From contig JACPUU010000012.1 in the NCBI GenBank assembly GCA_016192075.1, positions 310,001 through 374,000 of the forward strand: a DNA stretch of 64,000 nucleotides. Reading direction: 5' to 3'. Both the position numbers and the translations under genes were made by a program. Under the pieces are notes generated by a model. The model made no database searches. It was not told the origin of the DNA and was given only the letters and a program-made list of their open reading frames with translations. The DNA is from Bacteroidota bacterium (GTDB lineage Bacteria > Bacteroidota > Bacteroidia > Flavobacteriales_D > Crocinitomicaceae). Positions 43,374 through 52,467 of this stretch are shown in pieces (within the stretch, counting starts at the first letter, position 1; each line of letters opens with the position of its first letter).

Positions 43374-44450
43374 CTATCCTTTTTTCTTTGCAAATTCTTT
43401 CATTACATCTACCAGCACCTGTACAGATCCTATTTCAAGAGCGTTGTACATGGATGCGCGGTATCCGCCAACATCACGGTGTCCTTTTAAGCCATCAATT
43501 CCGGCTGCTTTCCACATGTCATTGAATTCTTTTTCATGAGCGGCAGCATCTTTTAAAACAAATGTTGCATTCATGATCGAACGGTCTTCTTTGGCAGTTG
43601 TACCTTCAAATAATGGGTTTGCATCAATTTCACTGTAAAGCAGGTTTGCTTTTGCCTGGTTGCGTTTTTGCATACCTTCAACACCACCATTTTTCATGAG
43701 GTGACGCAGGTTTAACATAGAAACATAAACTGAAAAAACCGGCGGTGTATTGAACATGGATTCTTTGTCGTGATGAACTTTCAGGTTCAGGTAAGACGGT
43801 AAATTGGCATAGGTTGATTTACCTAAAATTTCTTCTTTTACAATGTATACCGTTGCACCGGCTGGTCCCAGGTTTTTTTGAGCACCGGCATAAATAATGT
43901 CAAAGTCAGCAACGTTTACCGGGCGTGATAAAAAGTCAGAAGACATATCACACACATGTGGTATCTGTACTTTTGGGATATCGTGTAATTGGGTTCCAAA
44001 AATGGTATTGTTAGAAGTAGAGTGGAAGAAATCAAAATCAGTACCCACCGTAAATCCTTTTGGAATATAGGTAAAGTTTTTATCAGCAGAACTGGCAACT
44101 TCAGTAACTGCGAGGCCTGCATTTTTTGCTTCTTTGATGGCAGCTTTTGACCAGGCACCGGTATTCAGATAGGCGGCTTTTTTTGTTCCGCGCATCATGT
44201 TCATGGCTACAATTAAAAAACCAAGACTTGCACCTCCCTGTAAATAAAGTACGGTGTATCCGGCAGGAACATTCAGTGCTTTCTTAATGTTTTCACGTGC
44301 CTCTTCCATCACATTGATGAAATCCTGGCTGCGGTGTGATACTTCGAGAATGGAAAGTCCGTTAAAATCCAAAACTGCTTTGGCAGACTGTTCAAATACT
44401 TCTTGTGGTAAGATGCAGGGACCTGCACCGAAATTGTGTTTTTTTGACAT
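43374..44450 (-). CDS. serC: Phosphoserine aminotransferase
   Basis: 358 residues from the ATG at 44448-44450 (MSKKHNFGAGPCILP); a longer frame adds ten codons with no support. A PLP enzyme of the serine and pyridoxal pathways, converting 3-phosphohydroxypyruvate to phosphoserine. Seen: NFGAGPCILPQEVFE, LEVSHRSQDF, YLQGGASLGFLIVAMN, DMSSDFLSRPV, and the PLP lysine in IIYAGAQKNLGPAG. Ends GLKGHRDVGGYRASMYNALE as expected. Cytosolic. First gene of the serC/serA-like pair; a near -7 box (CACATTTG on the minus strand, 44478-44485) lies 28 bases upstream. Confidence 0.96.
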   Translation of the reverse strand: MSKKHNFGAGPCILPQEVFEQSAKAVLDFNGLSILEVSHRSQDFINVMEEARENIKKALNVPAGYTVLYLQGGASLGFLIVAMNMMRGTKKAAYLNTGAWSKAAIKEAKNAGLAVTEVASSADKNFTYIPKGFTVGTDFDFFHSTSNNTIFGTQLHDIPKVQIPHVCDMSSDFLSRPVNVADFDIIYAGAQKNLGPAGATVYIVKEEILGKSTYANLPSYLNLKVHHDKESMFNTPPVFSVYVSMLNLRHLMKNGGVEGMQKRNQAKANLLYSEIDANPLFEGTTAKEDRSIMNATFVLKDAAAHEKEFNDMWKAAGIDGLKGHRDVGGYRASMYNALEIGSVQVLVDVMKEFAKKKG

Positions 44451-44752
44451 GAGATTCAGATCATTTGATTGACGGCACAAATGTGCGTGTTTTTTGGGAA
44501 TCAGACATTAATTTTTGATTGATTCTTTGCAAGATTATTAACAGCAGGGCAGGAATCTGTAATCTATTGTCAGGTAGCCTGGTAATCAGCGATGCCGTGA
44601 ATCTTCATTTAGCATATATGGGATCTTAGGTTTATGGCTAACGGATTACTCTAAGAAATACAACCTACCGATGTTCAACTTCAGCTCACCGACAATCTGC
44701 CCGGGCTTACCGAAAATTTGAACAGGGTCCGTTTTATGGGGCCAAGAATAAC

Positions 44753-44760
44753 TAATTTAG
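44753..44760 (+). promoter_or_regulatory. Possible -7 box for lgt
   Basis: TAATTTAG, one base off TAnnTTTG, 18 bases before the GTG chosen as start. The region 44486-44752 otherwise shows nothing I can name. Confidence 0.35.
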
Positions 44761-44777
44761 CATCAAATTTAGAACGC

Positions 44778-45695
44778 GTGGATTTACTTTTTATCAATTG
44801 GGATATGAACCCCAGTGTTATTCCATCCTGGAATATGCCGCGGTGGTATGGTATTATGTGGGCTCTTGGGTTTTACCTGGGATATGAGGTTCTCAAGCGT
44901 ATGTACCGGGCTGAAAAGACCCCCGAAAAATGGACAGACCAGTCTTTTATCTACGTGCTGGTAGCCGGTATTCTGGGCGCCCGGCTGGGACATTGCCTTT
45001 TTTATCAGCCTGATTATTACCTGGCAAATCCCATTGAAATACTTAAGATCTGGGAGGGCGGCCTGGCCAGTCACGGCGGTGCATTTGCCATTATTCTGGC
45101 TGTTTATTTTCTGAATAAAAAACACATTCACCAGGGCATGCTCTGGATTCTTGATCACCTGGTTGTTCCAACCGCTCTTGCCGGTGGTCTGATCAGGCTG
45201 GGAAACCTGTTTAACCACGAAATTGTTGGTAATATAACTACCTCGCCGTTCGGCTTTAAATTTCTGCGCAATGATATCAGCCCTGAACAGGCGATGCAGC
45301 TGACCGGAAAACTGAACTCAGATGAGGCTTATTCAGAAATAGCAAGTAATCCTTCATTTGCGGCTATTTGGGAACAAATTCCCGCAAGACACCCGGCCCA
45401 GTTGTACGAGGCCATTTGCTATTTTCTGATTTTTGGACTTTTGATGTACCTGTTCTGGAAAACAAACGCATCCAGGCTGAAAGGTTTTTTGACGGGCGTG
45501 TTTTTCATTACCATTTTCGGGTCCCGTTTTCTGGTTGAATTCATCAAAGAAGATCAGGTGGCTTTTGAGGGAGGAATGCCAATTAATATGGGACAGATTC
45601 TGAGTATTCCGCTTGTTTTGTTTGGAATTTACCTGGTGTTCAGAAATATCCGGAGTCTTAGTAAATCCAAACCGGAACCCCTTGTGTTAAAGTGA
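44778..45695 (+). CDS. lgt: Prolipoprotein diacylglyceryl transferase
   Basis: 305 residues from the GTG at 44778 (VDLLFINWDMNPSV), chosen because Bacteroidota Lgt proteins start with 'LFINW' and because the promoter-like box lies just upstream. It attaches diacylglycerol from phosphatidylglycerol to lipobox cysteines at the inner membrane. Seen: RWYGIMWALGFYLGYEV, LGARLGHCLFYQPDYY, WEGGLASHGGAFAI (catalytic His), GGLIRLGNLFNHEIVG (Arg-Asn signature) and RHPAQLYEA, with about seven membrane segments. It serves the many lipoproteins in this window. Stand-alone gene. Confidence 0.95.
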   Translation: MDLLFINWDMNPSVIPSWNMPRWYGIMWALGFYLGYEVLKRMYRAEKTPEKWTDQSFIYVLVAGILGARLGHCLFYQPDYYLANPIEILKIWEGGLASHGGAFAIILAVYFLNKKHIHQGMLWILDHLVVPTALAGGLIRLGNLFNHEIVGNITTSPFGFKFLRNDISPEQAMQLTGKLNSDEAYSEIASNPSFAAIWEQIPARHPAQLYEAICYFLIFGLLMYLFWKTNASRLKGFLTGVFFITIFGSRFLVEFIKEDQVAFEGGMPINMGQILSIPLVLFGIYLVFRNIRSLSKSKPEPLVLK

Positions 45696-45744
45696 TCAGC
45701 AGAAAATAAAGACGTGCTGAAACGCAGGTCTGAAAGCCCCTTTT

Positions 45745-46095
45745 TCAGTTTTCATAGTCAATATCCTCATCGTCACTTTCAATGATTCGGGTGAGGTAAT
45801 CGTCTGTTACGTCTGTATCTCCGTTACCTGGTTTACTCAGTTTTGAACTGATTAAAAAGTAAACCGGAATTCCAATAAATGCAAGTATAATCAAGCCGTA
45901 CAGAAATGTATCAATGTTCAGTATCAGGTACAGAACCAGTTCAATTTTTACAAACGTGTAAAGAACCAGGAAAGAAGTAAAAACAACGCCCAGCCAAAAC
46001 ATCACATCTGTGCGAAGCCGCCAGCTCAGAATACTGAAAATAAAGGCAGGAATTGACAGCACAATACTGTAGGTAAAAAAGAAGATATCGAACAT
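45745..46095 (-). CDS. Small membrane protein, unknown
   Basis: 116 residues; not recognised. Three hydrophobic segments (about 4-22, 31-52, 60-83) and an acidic C-terminal tail (SESDDEDIDYEN-like, rich in Asp/Glu). The tail presumably faces the cytoplasm. Gene is convergent with lgt. A near -7 box (TATATTCG on the minus strand, 46101-46108) lies close to the start. Confidence 0.65.
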   Translation of the reverse strand: MFDIFFFTYSIVLSIPAFIFSILSWRLRTDVMFWLGVVFTSFLVLYTFVKIELVLYLILNIDTFLYGLIILAFIGIPVYFLISSKLSKPGNGDTDVTDDYLTRIIESDDEDIDYEN

Positions 46096-46128
46096 TAAAA
46101 CGAATATAGAACAAAAATGAGCAGGAGC

Positions 46129-46161
46129 AAAAAAAAGAGGCTGCCCTTTTGAGACAGCCTC
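46129..46161 (-). terminator. Terminator after the HYR-repeat gene
   Basis: GAGGCTG (46137-46143) pairs with CAGCCTC (46155-46161); on the minus strand the stem is followed by a T run (complement of the A run ending at 46136). It lies 23 bases after the stop. Confidence 0.8.
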
Positions 46162-46183
46162 CGGTGCTTTTCAGCGGTTAAAT

Positions 46184-48043
46184 TTATTTTTTAGAGACTT
46201 TTACAGTAAAAAGACCTTCGTTCTCATTCATGCCCTGAATAACGTAAATTCCGTTTTCAAACTGGCTGAGATCAAGCGTCATTGTTTCACTGGTAACATT
46301 TTCAGTGTAAACAACACGTCCAAGGTTATCTGTAACCCGGATAGTTTGAACCAATCCTTTGTCAAGTTTCAGATTTAACAAACCAGTTGTTGGATTTGGA
46401 TAAACCTCAAAAACAGACTCGTTGGTTGAAAGACCTGCATTGTCAACTACAACCATCAGTGTTGCTGAACAACCTGCATCGGTAGCAGTTACATTATAGG
46501 TGCCTGCGGCCAGTCCTGTTAAATCTTCGGTGTCGTCGTTGTCTCCTGTTCCGTCATTGTCCCAGTCAAATGTAACTGTTCCGGTACTGCCGGTTACGGT
46601 CAGGTCAATAGCGCCGTCATTACCTGCATTCTCAAGGGTTGTAGTAGCCGAAAGAGAAAGGGTATTGGTAACAATGATGTTCTGATTTTGTGTCGTAATG
46701 TTTCCGTTTCCGTCATCATAAGTCCAGGTTACAACTGTGGTTCCAAGTGTCGTTACCGGGAAAACCGTAGTTGTTGTACCGGTAATTGTTCCGGCACAAT
46801 CATCTGTTGCTGTTGGTGCGGCAGGTGTATCTACCGAGCAGCCGTTGGTAATATCAGCCAGTGATGCAACATCAGCTACCGGTGCAACATCAGTAACAAT
46901 GATGTTCTGATCCTGTGTTGTGATGTTTCCGTTACCGTCATCGTAGGTCCAGGTTACAACTGTTGTTCCAACCACAGTTACCGGGAACACGGTAGTTGTG
47001 GTACCGGTAATAGTTCCTGAACAATCATCTGTAGCAGTTGGTGCGGCAGGCATATTTACAGAGCAACTGGCTGTAACGTCGGCTAAAGAAGGGGCATCAG
47101 CTACCGGTGCAGCGTCTGTAACAATGATGTTCTGATCCTGTGTTGTGATGTTTCCGTTTCCGTCATCGTAGGTCCAGGTTACAACTGTTGTTCCAACTGC
47201 AGTTACCGGAAACACGGTAGTTGTTGTACCGGTAATAGCTCCTGAACAATCATCTGTAGCAGTTGGTGCTGCAGGCATATTAACAGAGCAACTGGCTGTA
47301 ACGTCAGCTAACGAAGCGGCGTCAGCCACCGGTGCAACATTCGTAACAATGATGTTCTGATTCTGGGTTACACTGTTTCCGTTTCCGTCATTGTAGGTCC
47401 AGGTTACAACTGTTGTTCCAATCGCAGTTACCGGAAATACGGTAGCTGTTGTACCGGTAATTGCTCCGGCACATCCGTCGGTAGCAGTGGGAGCAGCAGG
47501 AGCGCTGACCGAGCAGGAGCCTGTAACATCTGCCAAAGATCCCAGGTTTGCAACAGGGGCAGAATAGTCTGAATCAAATGCAAAATTTGTTACGGTTAAT
47601 GTTCCCGGATCACAGCAGTCATCATCGCTGAGAATACGAAAAGCAAAAGTTCCACCCGAAGGCACAACAGCAGAGACACTTCCTGTTTGGGTCACGCCTG
47701 TTACAAAAGTTGCAACTCCGTTTACTACATAGTAAAACTCTTCAATATCAGGTTGATTAAAATTATAATCGAAGGTGATCAAGGTGTTTGCATCGCAAGT
47801 GGGAGGTAGGGTGACCATGTAATCATCGTATAAACCGCAGCAATCTCCAAAATATGAGTCGTTACCGGTAAATATGATGCTGGCAGGTGCGCCGCCTGTA
47901 TTAACACTGGCACTACTGCCAACGCTGGTGTTGACTAAGCTCCAGTTTACAGGAGCAAAGGCGCCCGAGAACTGTGCAATAGCTTGTGTGCTTGCCAGAA
48001 AAAGTCCTGACAGAAGGATTCGATTTAAGTAGTTTTGGTTCAT
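46184..48043 (-). CDS. Secreted HYR-repeat protein with T9SS sorting domain
   Basis: 619 residues. Signal peptide about 1-23 (ends AIAQ). An N-terminal beta domain (about 25-160) with Cys-Cys pairs (YFGDCCGLYDDYM, DDDCCDPG) is followed by four HYR-type Ig repeats of about 79 residues (ending TWTYDDGNGNITTQDQNI), a SprB-like repeat (TVTGSTGTVTFDWDNDGTGD) and a type A sorting domain (FEVYPNPTTGLLNLKL ... FENGIYVIQGMNE). A surface or released protein exported by Sec then T9SS; HYR domains suggest adhesion, but no ligand is known. Possibly transcribed alone. Confidence 0.87.
   Translation of the reverse strand: MNQNYLNRILLSGLFLASTQAIAQFSGAFAPVNWSLVNTSVGSSASVNTGGAPASIIFTGNDSYFGDCCGLYDDYMVTLPPTCDANTLITFDYNFNQPDIEEFYYVVNGVATFVTGVTQTGSVSAVVPSGGTFAFRILSDDDCCDPGTLTVTNFAFDSDYSAPVANLGSLADVTGSCSVSAPAAPTATDGCAGAITGTTATVFPVTAIGTTVVTWTYNDGNGNSVTQNQNIIVTNVAPVADAASLADVTASCSVNMPAAPTATDDCSGAITGTTTTVFPVTAVGTTVVTWTYDDGNGNITTQDQNIIVTDAAPVADAPSLADVTASCSVNMPAAPTATDDCSGTITGTTTTVFPVTVVGTTVVTWTYDDGNGNITTQDQNIIVTDVAPVADVASLADITNGCSVDTPAAPTATDDCAGTITGTTTTVFPVTTLGTTVVTWTYDDGNGNITTQNQNIIVTNTLSLSATTTLENAGNDGAIDLTVTGSTGTVTFDWDNDGTGDNDDTEDLTGLAAGTYNVTATDAGCSATLMVVVDNAGLSTNESVFEVYPNPTTGLLNLKLDKGLVQTIRVTDNLGRVVYTENVTSETMTLDLSQFENGIYVIQGMNENEGLFTVKVSKK
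46670..47560 (-). repeat. Four nearly identical coding HYR repeats (about 237 bp)
   Basis: Four tandem units in the gene above. The middle ones share long stretches of identical DNA (for example around CTGATCCTGTGTTGTGATG and GTAGCAGTTGGTGC), unlike the diverged repeats of the adhesin at 2680-5050. High identity points to recent duplication or ongoing homogenisation. Borders approximate. Confidence 0.85.
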
Positions 48044-48203
48044 AATGTAATTAAAAGTTTAAACACGAATTTAAAAAAATAAATGAATAAGACAAAGCCA
48101 AAAAGGCGGCCTGAACACAATAAATAGTACAGATCAGGTGTCTCAATCAAAATCAACGGGCTGATTAATTTGCCAAAGACTTAACGGATGGACTTACCTG
48201 CTT

Positions 48204-49628
48204 TTAGTGCTGGACGTTCAGTTTTTGCACAGACGCATAACCGCTTTTAATTACCTGAACCAGATACGTTCCGTTTTCAAAGAGGGCCGTATTAATTTCT
48301 TCTGTCGTGCCGGTTGCAGGTGAAACGCTGTAGACTAATTTTCCGCTTAAATCAAAAATACGTATTTGATCTGCCGCTTCAAACTGAATGGTTGCTATGC
48401 CCGACGCGGGGTTGGGGAAAATCGTCCAGGTTGATGCTATTGCTGATTCAGTTACTGAAACATCACCACCGGTAAACTGAATGTCGTCAACCAACAAGGT
48501 TGAGCCCAGGTTGTCACCGCTGAAGAAATAAATGATAACAGAGTCAGGCGCTTCTGTAAATGTCAGATCAATTGACCAGGGAGTCCAGACAGCGGCATCG
48601 AGCAGCGTATCGGCATACATGCTGTGAATTCCTGAAGTTGAATTCCAGAAATCAACATAAACGTAACCGGTATCAGCAAATGATGGGGCAAACTGATACA
48701 TACCACTGATCTGTGCGGGCTGGGCAATAAAGGGTGTTCCGCCAATAACGCTGTCCAGTGCGGGACTGAAAAAGCCATTGGTTAATATAGCCGGAATGCC
48801 ACTCATAATGGTTTCAAACGTTGTTTCAATTTGTGCAGAATAAGTTCCGGCAGATGCTGTGGTTGATTTAGTAACGTAAAGCGATTGTGTCATTGGGTAC
48901 AATAACTGGTCAAAAGAAAACCAGGCTGATGGTTGTTCGATTGTTTCATAAGTCCAGTTTTCAAAACTGTTATTGGGGATGGCTGCCGGTGTTACAGAGC
49001 CAGCCAGAAATCCAAAAGAAACATCGTCAATTTCAAGCCATGAGCCCGGTTTGGCAACGCCTGGATTAAACGGGTCGCTCGATGCAAAACCAACAAAAAC
49101 AGAGTCAGGTTCTTCACCGGCACCACCCGAAAGCGGAATGTTTAATTGTGTCCAGGAACTTTGCGAGCCAACAACCGGATAGTTAGTTGTGCTATAAGTT
49201 GTTCCGTTTTTTGAAAGTTCTACAATTATAACACCCATGTCTCCGGCAACAATGCCGCATTTGTACCAGCAGGTAAAAATGTCAACGGTATCGGTGTATG
49301 GAAATCCTATAAATCCGTACTGATTGGCAGCCTCTTTAACGGCATAACCAAAAAGGGTATCATTTTGTCCGGCTCCCTGATCATACCAAAGCACTGTTTC
49401 CATGTGTACGGCATACGAACCGCTGTGCGCATTTGAAATAGCATAGGTGTTATTTACATCCAGTATTCCACTGCTTTGATACTGCTGCGTGCTGATGTAC
49501 CAATAATCAAGTGAATCTTTTACATTTAACGTGTACCAGTTTTCAAAACTGTTATTGCCAACACTGGCCTGGCTAATGGCGAGCGTGCAGAACATACCGG
49601 TAAAAAGAGAGAGTAGTGTTTTTTTCAT
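48204..49628 (-). CDS. Secreted two-module protein with T9SS sorting domain
   Basis: 474 residues. Signal peptide about 1-19 (ends ISQA). Two related modules of about 200 residues start with NNSFENWYTLNVKDSLDYWY and NNSFENWTYETIEQPSAWFS; each ends with LDDVSFG or VDDIQFTGG, as in the CBM-like jelly-roll domains of secreted Bacteroidota proteins. The last 80 residues are a type A sorting domain (WTIFPNPASGIATIQF ... FENGTYLVQVIKSG). The modules may bind polysaccharide (inference from fold type). It has its own well-formed promoter, overlapping the end of the lipid kinase gene. Confidence 0.85.
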   Translation of the reverse strand: MKKTLLSLFTGMFCTLAISQASVGNNSFENWYTLNVKDSLDYWYISTQQYQSSGILDVNNTYAISNAHSGSYAVHMETVLWYDQGAGQNDTLFGYAVKEAANQYGFIGFPYTDTVDIFTCWYKCGIVAGDMGVIIVELSKNGTTYSTTNYPVVGSQSSWTQLNIPLSGGAGEEPDSVFVGFASSDPFNPGVAKPGSWLEIDDVSFGFLAGSVTPAAIPNNSFENWTYETIEQPSAWFSFDQLLYPMTQSLYVTKSTTASAGTYSAQIETTFETIMSGIPAILTNGFFSPALDSVIGGTPFIAQPAQISGMYQFAPSFADTGYVYVDFWNSTSGIHSMYADTLLDAAVWTPWSIDLTFTEAPDSVIIYFFSGDNLGSTLLVDDIQFTGGDVSVTESAIASTWTIFPNPASGIATIQFEAADQIRIFDLSGKLVYSVSPATGTTEEINTALFENGTYLVQVIKSGYASVQKLNVQH

Positions 49629-49646
49629 ACGGAAATGATTTTAAAT

Positions 49647-49677
49647 CAAATGTAAGGCAAAGCAGGTGTTTTGTCAA
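49647..49677 (-). promoter_or_regulatory. Promoter of the two-module secreted protein
   Basis: CAAATGTA (49647-49654) reads TACATTTG, an exact -7 box, and CAA at 49675-49677 gives TTGAC-type -33 with a 20-base spacer. The best promoter match seen in the window. Confidence 0.7.
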
Positions 49678-49682
49678 CTGAT

Positions 49683-50564
49683 TTAAATCAGGTTGAGGCC
49701 TGCATTAATTACACTTATTTCAAAGCTGGAATCTGAACCGGCAGGTTCTCCGTCTACGTGCAGTGACGCTGCCATGTCAGGGTCAAGTTGAATGGTAATG
49801 GTGTTGGTGATTTCGAATGATTCAAACAGCGGTGAACGGTGAACGGTGCCTCTGAAAAAACGAAGCGCCAGACCCGGGGTACGGTACCAGGGAAATTCTT
49901 TCAGAAAGATCAGTTCAAATTTGCCATCCTGTAAATCAGAGAGGGGAGAGATGGTGAATCCATTTCCAAACTGCGATGAATTTGCAACAGAACACATCAG
50001 CGCGGTCCGTTTAAAGGTGTGCCCGCCCGCATGCACTGTAAAATTTTGGGGTATGTATTTTTTGTATTCACGCATGACCAGTTTAATGTAACTCAAAAAA
50101 CCGCGCTTGTGATATTCGTCAAATTTTTTGGCAACGTGTGCATCAAAACCAAACCCGCAGGTTCCCAAAAAAAAGTGATTGTTTACTTTTCCGGCATCAA
50201 TTTTCTGAATCTGAAATGCATTAATACGTTTGATGGCGTCGGTAAAGTTGAGCGGAATTTTTGCATGTCTGGCAAGTCCGTTTCCTGATCCGCAGGGAAT
50301 AATAGCCAGTGCACAGTTACTGCCAATCAGGGCGCTTCCAATTTCATTGACTGATCCGTCACCGCCAACAGCTGCAACAACATCTGCTGTGTTTTTGTGA
50401 CTGGCTGCCAGTTCATGCCCATGGCCCCGGTGCCTGGTGTATTCAACCAGGTAATCATACGTTGTATGGTCAAGGTATTTTTCAATCAGCGGCGGAATGG
50501 TATTTTTTTTTCCAACACCTGAAATGGGGTTGATCAGAAAGACTATTTTTTTTTTTGCCACCAT
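49683..50564 (-). CDS. Diacylglycerol/lipid kinase family protein
   Basis: 293 residues, soluble. DAGK catalytic domain (about 5-130) with INPISGVGKKN, the glycine-rich VAAVGGDGSVNEIGSAL and IIPCGSGNGLARHAKI; then the C-terminal beta domain of the YegS/DgkB type (LGTCGFGFDAHVAKKFDEY, LSDLQDGKFELIFLKEFP, ASLHVDGEPAG). These kinases phosphorylate diacylglycerol or related lipids at the membrane surface, using ATP. The gene begins directly after the stop of the LTA-synthase-like gene (no spacer), so the two are translationally coupled. That arrangement would recycle the diacylglycerol released by a phosphoglycerol transferase. Confidence 0.9.
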   Translation of the reverse strand: MVAKKKIVFLINPISGVGKKNTIPPLIEKYLDHTTYDYLVEYTRHRGHGHELAASHKNTADVVAAVGGDGSVNEIGSALIGSNCALAIIPCGSGNGLARHAKIPLNFTDAIKRINAFQIQKIDAGKVNNHFFLGTCGFGFDAHVAKKFDEYHKRGFLSYIKLVMREYKKYIPQNFTVHAGGHTFKRTALMCSVANSSQFGNGFTISPLSDLQDGKFELIFLKEFPWYRTPGLALRFFRGTVHRSPLFESFEITNTITIQLDPDMAASLHVDGEPAGSDSSFEISVINAGLNLI

Positions 50565-52457
50565 TTATTTCGTTGTCATTTGATTGGTGATCAACGCGTG
50601 ATTGTATGTTTGAATGATTGCTTTCAGCGAGGTGAGTATGGTTTCACTCAGCACGGTATCACTCATCAGGTTTGTTGATTGAAGCTGATCTTTCAGGTTA
50701 TAGATGCCGCTGACTTGCTCATCCTGGTAAGTCAGCATGTATTTTTCATTGCCTACTTCATAAAAATACAGGTATTTGTTGCCAATAAAACTGGCGCTGT
50801 AGCCCGGCGTATTTTCAAATACCGAATGGCCGAAGGCAAAGAATGGCTTTTGATACCCCAACAGGTCCATAATACTTGGCATCACATCACTCTGGCTGAC
50901 AACTTTATCACTTCTTCCCCTGAAAAATTTGTTTGTAGGGTGAAAGAATACCAGCGGAATGTGCATGTTGCCCATATCCTTGAAATAGATATCGCTTCCT
51001 GAAGCGGGTGTGTGATCAGCCACAATGACAAACAGGGTATTGTTGTACCAGGACTGGCTTTTTATTTTTTTGAAAAAGGTGGAAAGTGCGTAATCTGTAT
51101 ATCTGACTGAGTTGTGCATTTCATCAGGTCCCTGGTTGAATATGTTTTTATAACGCTCAGGAAAAACATACGGCGGATGTGAGGAGATTGTGAATATAGT
51201 GGAGAAAAAAGGTTGAGGCATAGCACTGATCTGGTCTGCTGACCAGGCTAAAAATTCTTCGTCATAAATTCCCCATGTTCCGTCAAAATGTGCCTCGTTG
51301 TTATATTCTGATCTTCCAAAATACTGATCGTAACCGGCTACATCGCAAAATACGTCAAAGCTCATACTGCCATTGGTTGCTCCGTGAAAGAAAGACGATG
51401 TGTAATTTTGCTCTTTCAGCAGTTTGGGTACTGATTCAATGCGGTTAGACGCATACTGTGACGTCAGGTATTCAATCTCCATCAGTTTAGGAATTGATGA
51501 AACAAGTGACGGCATGGCATCAATGGATTTTTTTCCGTTTGCGTAACAATTGGTAAAAACCAGCGAGCTGTCAATCAGTGAATCCAGGAAAGGGGTGCAA
51601 ACATCGTCTGTGCCATTAATAGAAGCAATGTATTCCACTGAAAAACTTTCCAATACCAGCAGAACAACGTTGGTGTTTTGTAAATTTTCAGTCCGGTTGT
51701 ATTGCCTGATTGGGTTAAAATGGCTGACCAGGTCTTGCTCTGAGAAATACGATTTTTCTTCAAGTGTTACCGAACCCCAGGTTTTTATAACGGTAAATGC
51801 CGAGTTGAGTACCAGTGGAATGTTTTGTTCAATGGTATAACCTGCTGCCCTGGGTGCAGCAACCGGTCTTAAGCCAAAACCGCCACGGCCAATGACAACC
51901 ATTAAGGCAAGCATTACAGGCAGGTAAATAATTTGTTTCCACCAGGGTGTTTCAGCACTGTCATCAAGAATGCGGTTTACGCGCCTGTAAAGCCAAATGC
52001 CACCTATCTGCAGCAGTATCAGAAAAAGTATCAGGTACCAGAAATCACGTATAAAAGATGGTATTTGCTGCACCAGGTCATTCCCAAATCCCAGCATGGT
52101 AAACAGTGAGGTGGTTGAACGTGCCGCAGTAAATTTGAAATATTCAATATCTACCAGGTTTATGAGTACGCACAAAAAAAGTGAAACCTGAAAAGCCAGC
52201 GCCAGGAGCAGCTGGAATATTTTTTTGCCGCGCCATTTGTTTGGAAAAACTTCAAGTGCGGTAAGGGGGAGAAAAACAATGGCGGTAGTCATCAGGTCAA
52301 ACCACATGCCTGCCAGAAAATCTGTAAAATAAACAACCGGAAAGCTTTTCAGGTTAAATAACAGAAAGAGAATTCTGCACAGGGAAAAAACGAGCATAAA
52401 AATGCCCATTTTCAGAAAAAGGCGGATGATATATCGCGGAAAGATGTTGTAGATCAC
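50565..52457 (-). CDS. LTA-synthase-like sulfatase-fold phosphoglycerol/phosphoethanolamine transferase
   Basis: 630 residues. Five membrane segments in residues 1-190, then a periplasmic alkaline-phosphatase-superfamily domain (about 255-560). Active-site landmarks: VVLLVLESFSVEYI (Glu), a nucleophile loop NGKKSIDAMPSLVSSIP (Ser in place of the usual Thr), FSTIFTISSHPPYVFPERY, and VIVADHTPASGS (Asp, His). LtaS-type enzymes move phosphoglycerol from phosphatidylglycerol and release diacylglycerol; relatives in Gram-negatives decorate glycans or lipids. Two in-line neighbours: M61 protease gene upstream (10 bases) and lipid kinase downstream (0 bases). The acceptor is unknown. Confidence 0.88.
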   Translation of the reverse strand: MIYNIFPRYIIRLFLKMGIFMLVFSLCRILFLLFNLKSFPVVYFTDFLAGMWFDLMTTAIVFLPLTALEVFPNKWRGKKIFQLLLALAFQVSLFLCVLINLVDIEYFKFTAARSTTSLFTMLGFGNDLVQQIPSFIRDFWYLILFLILLQIGGIWLYRRVNRILDDSAETPWWKQIIYLPVMLALMVVIGRGGFGLRPVAAPRAAGYTIEQNIPLVLNSAFTVIKTWGSVTLEEKSYFSEQDLVSHFNPIRQYNRTENLQNTNVVLLVLESFSVEYIASINGTDDVCTPFLDSLIDSSLVFTNCYANGKKSIDAMPSLVSSIPKLMEIEYLTSQYASNRIESVPKLLKEQNYTSSFFHGATNGSMSFDVFCDVAGYDQYFGRSEYNNEAHFDGTWGIYDEEFLAWSADQISAMPQPFFSTIFTISSHPPYVFPERYKNIFNQGPDEMHNSVRYTDYALSTFFKKIKSQSWYNNTLFVIVADHTPASGSDIYFKDMGNMHIPLVFFHPTNKFFRGRSDKVVSQSDVMPSIMDLLGYQKPFFAFGHSVFENTPGYSASFIGNKYLYFYEVGNEKYMLTYQDEQVSGIYNLKDQLQSTNLMSDTVLSETILTSLKAIIQTYNHALITNQMTTK

Positions 52458-52467
52458 CGTTGCGGCA

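Noticed and set aside
46670-47560. Near-identical tandem repeats as a possible CRISPR or satellite
   Set aside because: They are open in one frame and encode HYR domains with normal codon use.
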